The notes beneath the pieces were generated by a model that saw nothing but the letters and a program-made list of their open reading frames with translations, was not told where the DNA came from and made no database searches. Positions 56,459 to 64,000 of a stretch of DNA of 64,000 nt are shown piece by piece. The translations under genes and the position numbers were made by a program. How positions within the stretch are numbered: position 1 is the stretch's first letter; each line of letters opens with the position of its first letter. This DNA comes from Rhodospirillales bacterium 69-11 (GTDB taxonomy: Bacteria; Pseudomonadota; Alphaproteobacteria; Acetobacterales; Acetobacteraceae), in NCBI GenBank assembly GCA_001898425.1, contig MKTV01000045.1, positions 152,662 to 216,661 of the forward strand, read 5' to 3'.

Positions 56459-56597
56459 GCGGCGTCGTCCTCCACGGTGGCTCCCGCACCGGGGGACAGT
56501 AGTCACGGCGATCCGGCTGCCAACTTACAGAAAGTTAGGGCAAGCGATCGTCACTCGCCGGCGTGACGCCGATCATATCTGTGACGCATCTGTGCGC

Positions 56598-57674
56598 TTA
56601 TCGGTTCGTTCCACGCACCGCATCGACGACCGCGCGGGTGATCTCCTGCGTCGTCGCCGTGCCGCCGAGATCCGGTGCCAGGATCCCGGCCGCGCAGACC
56701 TGTTCGACCGCCCGCATCAGCAGGTCGGCGGCCGGCTTCTCGCCCAGGTGCTCAAGCATCATCGCGGCCGTCCAGAAGCTCGCCACGGGGTTGGCGATGC
56801 CCTTTCCCGTGATATCGAACGCGCTCCCATGGATCGGCTCGAACATGCTCGGATTCCGCCGCTCGGGATCGACGTTCCCGGTGGGCGCGATGCCCAGCGA
56901 GCCGGCCAGGGCCGCGGCGAGGTCGGAGAGGATGTCGGCATGCAGGTTGGTCGCCACCACCGTGTCGATGGTCTGCGGCGCGCGGACCATGCGCATGGTC
57001 ATCGCATCCACCAGCTCCTTGTCCCAGGTCACGTCCGGGTAGTCGTGGGACACCAGGGCCGCGATCTCGTCCCAGAACACCATGCCGTGGCGCTGCGCGT
57101 TGGACTTCGTCACCACGGTGAGCTTCTTGCGCGGCCGGGAGCGGGCGATGTCGAAGGCGAAGCGCATGATCCGCTCGACGCCGCGGCGGGTGAAGATGGC
57201 GGTTTCCGTCGCAACTTCCTCGGGCAGGCCGCGATGCGCGCGGCCGCCATGGCCCGCGTATTCGCCCTCGGAATTCTCCCGCACGATCACCCAGTCGAGG
57301 TCCCCCACGCCGACGTCGCGCAGCGGCGAGGTCACGCCGGGCAGGATGCGGGTGGGACGGACATTCGCGTACTGGTCGAAGCCCTGGCAGATGGGCAGCC
57401 GCAAGCCCCAGAGCGAGACGTGGTCGGGTACGTCCGGGTCGCCCACCGCGCCGAAATAGATCGCGTCCGCGGTGCGCAGCCAGGCGAGCGCATCGGCCGG
57501 CATGTAGGCGCCGTGCTTGCGGTAGCGCTCCGACCCCCAGTCGTAGTGGTCGACCTTCAGCGTGAAACCGCCGTCGCGGGAGGCGACCGCATCCAGCACC
57601 TCCAGCCCGGCGCTGATGACCTCGGGGCCGATCCCGTCGGCGGGGATGGAGGCGATGCGGTATTCGCGGGCCAT
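56598..57674 (-). CDS. Tartrate dehydrogenase / D-malate dehydrogenase (decarboxylating)
   Basis: The 358-residue product is in the isopropylmalate/isocitrate dehydrogenase family, TtuC/DmlA branch. It starts YRIASIPADGIGPEVISAGLEVLD. The substrate loop is AVGDPDVPDHVSLWGLRLPICQGFDQYANVRP, followed by RENSEGEYAGHGG, KSNAQRHGMVFWDE and DALTM-like DAMTMRMV. The NAD site is MFEPIHGSAFDITGKGIANP. The VSLWGLRLPICQ loop is what separates this branch from LeuB. It uses NAD+ and a divalent metal. It stands 75 nt upstream of nadC on the same strand. Confidence 0.88.
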   Translation of the reverse strand: MAREYRIASIPADGIGPEVISAGLEVLDAVASRDGGFTLKVDHYDWGSERYRKHGAYMPADALAWLRTADAIYFGAVGDPDVPDHVSLWGLRLPICQGFDQYANVRPTRILPGVTSPLRDVGVGDLDWVIVRENSEGEYAGHGGRAHRGLPEEVATETAIFTRRGVERIMRFAFDIARSRPRKKLTVVTKSNAQRHGMVFWDEIAALVSHDYPDVTWDKELVDAMTMRMVRAPQTIDTVVATNLHADILSDLAAALAGSLGIAPTGNVDPERRNPSMFEPIHGSAFDITGKGIANPVASFWTAAMMLEHLGEKPAADLLMRAVEQVCAAGILAPDLGGTATTQEITRAVVDAVRGTNR

Positions 57675-57749
57675 GGCGGACGCTCCTCGGGTGCGGTCCG
57701 CCTTCGTAGACCCGCCGCGCCGGCCCGAAAAGCCGGTCCGTGTCCGGAC

Positions 57750-58601
57750 TCAGCCCACCCAGTCGAGCCCGATATCCAGCACCTGCGCGCTGTGGGTCAG
57801 CCAGCCCACCGACATGAGGTCCACGCCCGCGGCGGCGATCGCGGGGGCGGTATCGGGGCGGATGCGGCCCGAGGCCTCGGTCACCGCGCGGCCGGCCACC
57901 ATGCCCACCGCGTCCCGCAGCGTCTCCGGCCCCATGTTGTCGAGCAGGACCGCGTCGACGCCGACGGCCAGCGCCTCCTCGAGCTGCGCCAGCGTGTCGA
58001 CCTCGAGCTCGATCTTCACCAGATGCCCGACGCCGGCGCGGGCGCGGGCCAACGCCTTCCGGACCCCGCCGGCGATGGCAACGTGGTTGTCCTTAATGAG
58101 CACCGCGTCATCCAGCCCGAACCGGTGGTTCGATCCGCCGCCCACCCGGACGGCGTATTTCTGCGCCGCCCGCAGGCCCGGCATCGTCTTGCGCGTGCAG
58201 CACACTTGCGCGCGGGTGCCGGCGATCGCATCCGCGATCCCCCGCGTCGCGGACGCCACGCCCGAAAGATGGCTCAGGAAGTTGAGCGCCACCCGTTCGG
58301 CGGTGAGGATGCCGCGCGCCGGGCCTTCCACCGTCGCGATCAGGTCGCCGGGGCGAAGCCGGGTGCCATCGGGCCGCGCGACCTCCAGCCGGATGCCGGG
58401 GTCGATCAGCCGGAAGGCGATGGCCGCGAAGTCGAGCCCCGCGACCACGCCGTCCTGCCGCGCCACCAGCGCGGTCCGAGCGACGGCATCGGCCGGCACG
58501 ATCGCATCCGTGGTCAGGTCGCCGGCGCGGCCCAGATCCTCGAGCAGGGCGGCGCGCACGGCGGGCTCGATCATGAGGGCGGGCAGGGGAGGGACGGTCA
58601 T
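57750..58601 (-). CDS. nadC: Nicotinate-nucleotide pyrophosphorylase (carboxylating)
   Basis: NadC converts quinolinate and PRPP to nicotinate mononucleotide, CO2 and pyrophosphate. The 283-residue product has [21 protein letters not shown] at the start, [44 protein letters not shown] and [42 protein letters not shown] closes the protein. ATG 58601 is the first in frame at the conserved N-terminus. nadA lies upstream, 80 nt away, with one palindromic repeat in the gap. nadB is not seen, so aspartate oxidation must be encoded elsewhere. Confidence 0.96.
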   Translation of the reverse strand: MTVPPLPALMIEPAVRAALLEDLGRAGDLTTDAIVPADAVARTALVARQDGVVAGLDFAAIAFRLIDPGIRLEVARPDGTRLRPGDLIATVEGPARGILTAERVALNFLSHLSGVASATRGIADAIAGTRAQVCCTRKTMPGLRAAQKYAVRVGGGSNHRFGLDDAVLIKDNHVAIAGGVRKALARARAGVGHLVKIELEVDTLAQLEEALAVGVDAVLLDNMGPETLRDAVGMVAGRAVTEASGRIRPDTAPAIAAAGVDLMSVGWLTHSAQVLDIGLDWVG

Positions 58602-58635
58602 TTCGACATCCTCGAATGAGGAACGATGCAGAGGG

Positions 58636-58666
58636 TCCCCCTCTCCCCTTGCGGGAGAGGGGTGGG
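58636..58666. repeat. Single core of the livG-livF palindromic repeat, between nadA and nadC
   Basis: TCCCCCTCTCCCCTTGCGGGAGAGGGG is the same core as at 10586 and 10742. The inverted stem CCCTCTCCCC/GGGAGAGGG is intact. On the minus strand it lies in the nadA-nadC transcript and may form an mRNA hairpin. Confidence 0.65.
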
Positions 58667-58681
58667 ATGATGCGGCACGTC

Positions 58682-59662
58682 TCAGACGGCCAGCATCCGC
58701 TCCACCGCCGCGCGAGCGCGGCTGGCGAGCGCCGGATCGATCGTGACCACCTGCGTCATCGTCTCGAGCGCATGGCGGATCTTCGGCAACGTGATGCGCT
58801 TCATGTGCGGGCACAGGTTGCAGGGGCGGACGAAATCGACGTCCGGGTGCCCGACCGAGACGTTGTCGGCCATGCTGCACTCGGTCAGCAGCACGACGCG
58901 CGCGGGCTTCTCCCGCCCGACATAGGCGGACATGTCCGCGGTCGAGCCGGTGAAGTCGGCCTCCGCCACCACCTCGGGCGGGCATTCCGGATGGGCCAGG
59001 ATCGTCACGCCCGGGTGGTCGGTGCGCAAGGCGCGGACCTCCGCCGGGGTGAAGCGCTCATGCACCTCGCAATGGCCGGCCCAGGCGATGATCTTCACCT
59101 TGGTCTGCGCCGCCACGTTCTGCGCCAGGTATTCGTCGGGCAGCATGATGACCTCGGGGACGCCGAGGCTTTCCACCACCCGCTTCGCATTGGCCGAGGT
59201 GCAGCAGATATCCGACTCCGCCTTCACCTCGGCCGAGGAGTTCACGTAGGTGACCACCGGCACGCCGGGATGGCGCGCCCGCATGAGCCGGACGTCGGCC
59301 GCGGTGATCGATTCCGCGAGCGAGCAGCCCGCCGCCGCATCCGGGATCAGCACCGTCTTCCCGGGGTTCAGCAGCTTCGCGGTCTCGGCCATGAAGTGGA
59401 CACCGGCGAGCACGATCACCTCGGCATCCACGGTCATCGCCTCGCGCGCCAGGGCGAGGCTGTCGCCGGTGATGTCCGCGACGCAGTGGAAGATCTCGGG
59501 CGTCTGGTAGTTGTGCGCCAGGATCACGGCATTGCGCCGGCGCTTCAATGCGAGGATCGCGTCGATGTCCTCGGCGAAGACGGGCCACTCGATTGGCGGG
59601 ATCACGGATCGGACGCGGGAATAGAGTGGCGCGGTGCGCTCGAGCAGGGCGGTGGCCGGCAT
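58682..59662 (-). CDS. nadA: Quinolinate synthase
   Basis: NadA condenses iminoaspartate and dihydroxyacetone phosphate to quinolinate using a [4Fe-4S] cluster. The 326-residue product has [36 protein letters not shown], Cys in [20 protein letters not shown] and RPCNLCPHM, the three expected cluster ligand regions. GGAGGA stands 6 nt before ATG 59662. It is followed by nadC. A TTGACA hexamer and matching operator-like inverted repeats lie upstream (59674-59732), next to a NadQ-family gene. Confidence 0.96.
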   Translation of the reverse strand: MPATALLERTAPLYSRVRSVIPPIEWPVFAEDIDAILALKRRRNAVILAHNYQTPEIFHCVADITGDSLALAREAMTVDAEVIVLAGVHFMAETAKLLNPGKTVLIPDAAAGCSLAESITAADVRLMRARHPGVPVVTYVNSSAEVKAESDICCTSANAKRVVESLGVPEVIMLPDEYLAQNVAAQTKVKIIAWAGHCEVHERFTPAEVRALRTDHPGVTILAHPECPPEVVAEADFTGSTADMSAYVGREKPARVVLLTECSMADNVSVGHPDVDFVRPCNLCPHMKRITLPKIRHALETMTQVVTIDPALASRARAAVERMLAV

Positions 59663-59673
59663 GGGCTCCTCCT

Positions 59674-59732
59674 TTTATGCTCATATGGAGCATGATAGGA
59701 TGAATTGCTGCACATGAGCATAAACCTGTCAA
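59674..59732 (-). promoter_or_regulatory. nadA promoter with candidate NadQ operator
   Basis: TTTATGCTCATATG (59674-59687) and CACATGAGCATAAA (59711-59724) are inverted copies with 13 of 14 bases matching. The proximal copy also contains ATGCTC-N5-GAGCAT (59677-59693). On the minus strand a consensus -35 TTGACA (59727-59732) precedes the distal copy, which falls between -35 and the expected -10. A protein bound there would block nadA transcription. A -10 hexamer could not be fixed. Confidence 0.6.
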
Positions 59733-59850
59733 GCGGTGTCGACTCCTCGGCTCCCCCAGGGCCGGTGAAGCGTGAATTCCTGAAGAGGGCGCAGAGGCGA
59801 ACCCGACGCGGCACGCTGCCCGAGGATCGGCACGCCGTCGGGTGGCGGTG

Positions 59851-60795
59851 TCAGCGCACCAGCGGGAGCTTGCTTCCGGACACCGCGCGCTCCGCCATGA
59901 CCTCGCGGCGGAAGCGGAACAGCCGCGCCGGGCGGCCCCGGGTTTCCGCCGTGACCCCGCCGGTTTCCTCCACGAGTTCCTGCTGCTCCACCAGGCGGCG
60001 GAAGTTCTGCTTGTGCAGCCGCCGGCCGGCCAGGGCCTCCACTGCGGCCTGGAGCTGCCCCAGCGTGAAGGCGGGGGGCATGAGTTCGAACACGACGGGG
60101 CGGTATTTGATCTTGCCCCGCAGCCGCGCGAGCGCGGTCGCCAGGATGCGGCGGTGGTCGTGCACCATCGGCTCGCCGGGTGCCGCGGTTCCGCCGGCTT
60201 CGGGCACGAGCCCGGCCTCCCACAACGTCTCGTAGCGCTGCAGCGCCAGTTCCTCGTTCCACGGCCGGCCGTCGAGCCCGAAGGCGATCGCCACGCGAGT
60301 CCCGCGTTCCCAGCGGAGCATCGCGTCCGGGGCATCGCCCGCCCAGCTCCGCAGCCCCTGGGCGAGCACCGGCGCCAACGCGGCATGCGGGTCGCGCCGA
60401 TCTTCCCACGGGAAGTAGCGGTAGAGGTCCTGCCAGGAGACGCCGGCCTGGGCCGCGGCGCGCGCCTCACGCGTGAGGCCCAGATAGCTGACCGAGACGA
60501 CCCGCTCCCCGGCCTCGGCCGCTCGGTCGCGGTCGGCGAAGGTGTAGAGCTGCTCGACATAGCCGAGGGGGTGATGGGTCTGGTGCTCGACCCAGGCGCG
60601 CAGGGCGGCCTGGAGGGACCGGTGTTCGGAGGCGAACGGGCCGGATGGCAGCGCCGCCCCGGCCAGGGTGAGCACGCGGGGTGCGCCTTCCGTCACCGCG
60701 ACGATCACCGCGATCAGTTCGGCGGCGATGCGTTCCGGCGCGGGTTCGGCGCCACGGTCGGCGAGGTGGGAGTCGGGCGGGGGCGGCAGGGCCAT
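59851..60795 (-). CDS. nadQ: NadQ-family (Nudix-like plus winged helix) NAD regulator
   Basis: The 314-residue product fits the COG4111/NadQ family, which represses NAD synthesis genes in alphaproteobacteria. The first half has a Nudix-like region (LGYVEQLYTFADRD..., VVSVSYLGLTRE) without an intact catalytic Nudix box. The second half has a winged-helix segment (VFELMPPAFTLGQLQAAVEA...HKQNFRRLVEQQELVEETGG followed by GRPARLFRFR). It lies directly upstream of nadA in the same direction, with a symmetric operator candidate in the 188-nt gap. The family match is from recall, not from a search. Confidence 0.8.
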   Translation of the reverse strand: MALPPPPDSHLADRGAEPAPERIAAELIAVIVAVTEGAPRVLTLAGAALPSGPFASEHRSLQAALRAWVEHQTHHPLGYVEQLYTFADRDRAAEAGERVVSVSYLGLTREARAAAQAGVSWQDLYRYFPWEDRRDPHAALAPVLAQGLRSWAGDAPDAMLRWERGTRVAIAFGLDGRPWNEELALQRYETLWEAGLVPEAGGTAAPGEPMVHDHRRILATALARLRGKIKYRPVVFELMPPAFTLGQLQAAVEALAGRRLHKQNFRRLVEQQELVEETGGVTAETRGRPARLFRFRREVMAERAVSGSKLPLVR

Positions 60796-60836
60796 GGGCG
60801 CGCTATCGCACGCCGCCGGCCCGGCCGGCTACCGGC

Positions 60837-61295
60837 TCAGTAGCCGGGGTAGGTGACGACGGGGTAGGCCGGCGCGGCATAGACCGGCGCGGGGTAGCTG
60901 GGCGTCGCGTAGACCGGTGCCGGGGCCGCATAGGCGGGAGGTGCCGCATAGACCGGCGGCGGCGCGTAGGCGACGGCCGGGGGCGGCGTGTAGACGGGCT
61001 GCGGTGCGGCCAGCGCGGTGCCGACGAGCGCCCCGATGCCGAGGCCGATAATGGCCCCCGCGACGGCTGCACCACCGTTGTCGTTGTGCCGGTAGCCGCC
61101 GTTCCAGCCGCCATTGCCGCCGCGCCAGCCAGGGCCGCCCTGCCAGCCCCGGCCGCCTTGCCAGCCATGGCCGCCTTGCCATCCCGGGCCGCCCCGCCAG
61201 CCGGGGCCGCCATGCCAGTCCGCGTGAGCCGCGGGAGCGGCGAGCAAACCGGCCGCGATCGGCGCCGCGATCAGAAATGTCTTCCAGGTCCGCAT
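60837..61295 (-). CDS. Exported Gly/Trp-rich and Tyr/Pro-rich protein
   Basis: The 152-residue product starts with a signal peptide (MRTWKTFLIAAPIAAGLLAA followed by PAAHA), then tandem WxGGxGW units (residues ~28-58). A glycine-zipper-like helix follows (AAVAGAIIGLGIGALVGTAL, about 75-95), then a tail of Ala/Pro/Tyr repeats (VYAAP, AYAAP). Such proteins are common in Acetobacteraceae and Rhizobiales as small envelope proteins of unknown role. GGAGAG precedes ATG 61295. Membrane or cell-wall association is likely. Confidence 0.75.
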   Translation of the reverse strand: MRTWKTFLIAAPIAAGLLAAPAAHADWHGGPGWRGGPGWQGGHGWQGGRGWQGGPGWRGGNGGWNGGYRHNDNGGAAVAGAIIGLGIGALVGTALAAPQPVYTPPPAVAYAPPPVYAAPPAYAAPAPVYATPSYPAPVYAAPAYPVVTYPGY

Positions 61296-61602
61296 CACGC
61301 TCTCCAGGGAAAGGACGGCTTTCGATGACCTGAAACCTGGGGGGCGGTGGTGACCGGATTGCGGCGGGTTTGGGGTGTCATCAGGGTTTCGCACGGGCGC
61401 GGAACGGCGGCGCGGGATGGCGAAGCGCCCGCCCAAGCCCTCATCCGGAGGCTCTGCCGGCACCGGCGTCCGCGGCCCGCCCCGGCATCGTCGAGCGGAA
61501 GCACCGCCCCCATCGTCGTCCGCGGGCCTCGACCCGCGGATCCGTCGTGGCAGGATCGTGGTGCGTGGATCGCCGGGCATCCACCGGAACGTCGGTGCGC
61601 GT
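61296..61602. other. Gap with a REP-like palindrome (copy 4)
   Basis: A 307-nt gap without a gene. It contains CCGCGGG-N6-CCCGCGG at 61520-61539, framed by CGTCGTCC and GGATCC (61514-61543), the same frame as the repeats at 3620, 24092 and 24185. Confidence 0.6.
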
Positions 61603-62313
61603 TCAGGTCGGGCGGCGGCGCTCGACCGTCACCCGCTCGCCATCAAGCGTGACGTCGCGATCCACCGGCTGCTCGACCACGTAGCGGCGGACCCGGTTGG
61701 TCCCGCGATCGACCGACCGCGTGCCGGCCTCCAGCTGCTCCTCCGCAAGCGGGATCACCTCCTCACGCGCGGCTGCCGAACGGTTCACATCGGTCGTGCC
61801 GGGCTGGCGAGCCGTGGCATCGGACGGCGGAACGCCGGTCGTCGGCGCCGCGGTCGCGCCGGACGAGTAATCGGTGCCGGAGACCGCGACGCTGCTGCGC
61901 GCGCCCGCCTCCTCCGGCGTGTCCTCCTCCTCGGTGTGCTCGTCGATGTCCAGCGGCTCATGCCGTTCCAGGATCGTCACCGCCTCGTGGATCTTCGAAT
62001 CATCCGCCACCGCGACGCTCAGCACGTAATGCCCCGAGGCCAGGCTGCGATCGTAGGCGCCGCCATCGTCCGGGTAGGTCCGATGGACGACTTCCGTGGT
62101 TTCCCCCAACCCCAATAGCCAGGACCAGAAGCCGCCCGCCGGGCGTTGGATGGTTTCGACCGAGTCCGGACGAGCGGAGGCGTCGGGCGCCGACGCCGTC
62201 CCTTCGGCGTAGCGTCGGATCGCCGCCCGCGGCACCCCGGCCTGCTCCAGCTCGCGTTCCGCGGCGGCGGCGGCGCTCTCGGACGCGAATACGGCGACCA
62301 TGTGTTCGGTCAT
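61603..62313 (-). CDS. Stress-type protein with a short C-terminal DUF2382-like segment
   Basis: The 236-residue product starts MTEHMVAVFASESAAAAAER followed by ELEQAGVPRAAIRRY, like the N-terminal domain of general-stress (YflT/GsiB-related) proteins. The domain continues VVHRTYPDDGGAYDRSLASGHYVLSVAV...HEAVTILERHEP. After a ~60-residue acidic, Thr/Ser-rich linker, the last ~53 residues read EEVIPLAEEQLEAGTRSVDRGTNR and then RVRRYVVEQPVDRDVTL. That is the first half of DUF2382, which usually has about 110 residues. AAGGA precedes the ATG at 62313. Function is unknown; a role in envelope or oxidative stress is inferred. Confidence 0.75.
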   Translation of the reverse strand: MTEHMVAVFASESAAAAAERELEQAGVPRAAIRRYAEGTASAPDASARPDSVETIQRPAGGFWSWLLGLGETTEVVHRTYPDDGGAYDRSLASGHYVLSVAVADDSKIHEAVTILERHEPLDIDEHTEEEDTPEEAGARSSVAVSGTDYSSGATAAPTTGVPPSDATARQPGTTDVNRSAAAREEVIPLAEEQLEAGTRSVDRGTNRVRRYVVEQPVDRDVTLDGERVTVERRRPT

Positions 62314-62464
62314 CGGGAAATCCTTCTGCAGAGCGGAGCGTCGGTGCCCGCACGCTGCCAAAACCGGCATAGCAGGACGACGGTTTCTTCAACCGTCCGA
62401 GGAAACTCGAGAGGGATCGGCGCAGATCGGGATCAACCGCGCACCGAAGCACGCAGCCCGGCGG

Positions 62465-63967
62465 TCAGTTCGGCGGATACAGTGCCGCCGCGTCCCGGTG
62501 CAGCGCCGCGCGCGACGCATCGTCGGAGTAGAACATGTGCCCGCCCGGATAGACGACGAGGCGCAGGCGGGACGGTCCGGCGAATGCGGGCACCTGCCGC
62601 AGCAGGAGTTCGGTCGCGAAATACGGCGTGACCAGGTCGAACATCCCGTGCGCCACCAGCACCCGCAAGCGCGGGTCCAGCGCCAGCGCGGTCTGCAGCG
62701 CGCCCATCGACTCGGGCGCCGTGGTACCGCGCCCCCAGTTCCAGGACCGGAACGCGGCATCGCCGACCAGGTGGTAGACCCGGTCCGGTTGCCAGCCGAA
62801 CCGGTGGTAGAGCGAGACCATCGCCGCCGTGATCGGCGCCCGCAGACCGTCCAGCATCGGGTCGGCCGCACGGCTCGTAAGCCGCAGCGGCGTCGGGTCC
62901 GGCGTCAGGATCGTCGCGTCGTACGGGCTGCCGATTTCGGCGCGGGCGCGGGCGATCTCGTGCAGGAAGACGTCGGTGCCGAGCCGGCCCTGGTAGCGGC
63001 GCACCAGCGCGGGATCGAGGCCGGTGAGTCGCGCCACGGCGGCGCTGAGCCGTTCCACCGCCGCGTCGTCCCGCACGCCGCGCAGCAGGTCGGTCACGTA
63101 GTCGCCCGCCGCATAGGCTTCCACGTCGCCCAGCGAGTCGCGGGTGACGGGCCCCTGCACGCCGCGCAGCGCGGCGACTTCGGACGGCAGCCGGGACGCG
63201 AGCGCCATCGGGTCGGTGCTGGGTGCGATCCGGCCCAGGTCGAGCGCCGGCGAGAGCAGCACCATGCCGCTGATCCCGACCCCTTCCTGCTCCTGCAGCC
63301 GGCGCGTGAGGCGCGGGGCGCGGAACCCGCCATAGCTCTCGCCCAGCAGGTATTTCGGCGAGCCCATCCGGTCATTGCGGTCGAGCCAGCGGCGGATTGC
63401 CTGGGCGAGCAGGTCGATGTCGCCCTCCACCGACCAGGCGGTGCGCCGTGCGTCCTCGCCCCCCAGCACGCGGGCGTAGCCGGTGCCCGGTGGATCGAGG
63501 AACACGAGGTCCGTCATGTCGAGCCACGTATCGGCGTTCGGTTCGGGATCGGCCGGCGCGGACGGGGACGGGACCAGCGGGATGCGCCAGGGGCCGACGG
63601 CGCCCACCTGGAGCCAGCCGGACGCCATGCCGGGGCCGCCGTTGAACACGAAGGTCACCGGCCGGCTGCGCGGGTCGGCATCGGGGCGGCGGTACGCGAC
63701 GAAGGCGATGTCGGCCAGCGCGCCGCCATGGTCGTCCGGCAAGCGGATCGCGCCGGCCGTCACCATGACCCGCATCGGGCCGGAGGGCAGGTCGAGCGTA
63801 TGCTGCGTCGTGACGTCCCCGGGCAGGCGCGGGATCTCGGTCCGCCCACGCCCGGCGCCGCCATCCGGCTCCGACGCCGCTTGCGCCGGGGGATGCGCCG
63901 GGGGCGCCTGTGCCAGGCCGAATGTGGGCAGGAGCAGCAGGCCGGCGATCAGGGCGAGACGTCGCAT
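62465..63967 (-). CDS. Secreted serine carboxypeptidase-like protein (peptidase S10 family)
   Basis: The 500-residue product has a signal peptide (MRRLALIAGLLLLPTFGLAQA). The S10 triad is visible: Ser211 in GESYGG, Asp444 in HGMFDLVTPYF and His477 in YPGGHMFYSDD. The oxyanion region VTFVFNGGPGMASG and the DPPGTGYAR segment are typical of the family. Bacterial S10-like enzymes are periplasmic or secreted carboxypeptidases with broad substrates. The start at 63967 opens the signal peptide. It is a single gene; the window ends 33 nt upstream. Confidence 0.88.
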   Translation of the reverse strand: MRRLALIAGLLLLPTFGLAQAPPAHPPAQAASEPDGGAGRGRTEIPRLPGDVTTQHTLDLPSGPMRVMVTAGAIRLPDDHGGALADIAFVAYRRPDADPRSRPVTFVFNGGPGMASGWLQVGAVGPWRIPLVPSPSAPADPEPNADTWLDMTDLVFLDPPGTGYARVLGGEDARRTAWSVEGDIDLLAQAIRRWLDRNDRMGSPKYLLGESYGGFRAPRLTRRLQEQEGVGISGMVLLSPALDLGRIAPSTDPMALASRLPSEVAALRGVQGPVTRDSLGDVEAYAAGDYVTDLLRGVRDDAAVERLSAAVARLTGLDPALVRRYQGRLGTDVFLHEIARARAEIGSPYDATILTPDPTPLRLTSRAADPMLDGLRAPITAAMVSLYHRFGWQPDRVYHLVGDAAFRSWNWGRGTTAPESMGALQTALALDPRLRVLVAHGMFDLVTPYFATELLLRQVPAFAGPSRLRLVVYPGGHMFYSDDASRAALHRDAAALYPPN

Positions 63968-64000
63968 CCGGCCAGCTAACCACGCCGGCCATCGCCGGTC

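Overview
The window is very GC-rich, densely coded chromosomal DNA from an alphaproteobacterium. The gene set (Hint_2 beta-repeat protein, NadQ-type NAD regulator, Coq4-like proteins, GlcEF, host-attachment protein, rpmH-rnpA-yidD-yidC-yihA block) fits Rhodospirillales/Acetobacteraceae best; that placement is inferred from gene content and style, not from a search. No rRNA, tRNA, CRISPR array, prophage or transposase gene was seen.

Layout. 1-8.3 kb: the 3' end of a CobW-type GTPase with a His-rich stretch, lpxB, then gltB-gltD (glutamate synthase) on the minus strand. 8.5-13.5 kb: a complete branched-chain-amino-acid-type ABC transporter operon (substrate-binding protein, livG, livF, livH, livM) with two copies of a palindromic repeat between livG and livF. 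13.5-19.4 kb: minus-strand accessory genes: a large beta-repeat protein with a self-processing Hint domain, an alpha/beta hydrolase, three poorly known proteins and a host-attachment protein. Two perfect FNR/FixK-type boxes lie here. 19.5-22 kb: two divergent citrate synthase paralogues, one with an N-terminal helix-turn-helix, around a 17-bp palindrome. 22-24.3 kb: rpsB-tsf, then a repeat-rich gap.

24.3-28.2 kb is the most unusual part. Three paralogous proteins each combine an N-terminal TerB-like helical segment with a C-terminal Coq4-like zinc motif (HExxH-x11-E). Two of them sit in an overlapping operon with a 117-residue protein that resembles the nitrile-hydratase-alpha-like leader (NHLP) fold between them. 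The third is divergent. I know of no description of this combination.

28.3-34 kb: a tripartite RND efflux operon (adaptor, pump, TolC-like channel). 34-39.3 kb: an orphan sugar-type binding protein, glcE, a small membrane protein, glcF and a TPR protein; glcD is absent. 39.4-43.5 kb: a hybrid sensor kinase and a trans-aconitate methyltransferase. 43.6-47.1 kb: rpmH-rnpA-yidD-yidC-yihA behind a clear sigma-70 promoter. 47.2-47.6 kb: a palindromic, gene-free element. 47.8-52.3 kb: a CYP153-like P450, an acyl-CoA ligase and a Baeyer-Villiger-type monooxygenase, suggesting oxidation of hydrocarbons or ketones. 52.5-55.3 kb: rplM-rpsI with promoter and terminator, argC and a gamma-carbonic-anhydrase-like protein. 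55.3-64 kb: minus-strand genes: an acyltransferase, tartrate/D-malate dehydrogenase, nadC, nadA with a candidate NadQ operator, nadQ, a Gly-rich exported protein, a stress-type protein and a secreted S10-type peptidase.

Several families of short palindromic repeats recur in the gaps (3.6, 24.1, 24.2 and 61.5 kb; and 10.6, 10.7 and 58.6 kb).
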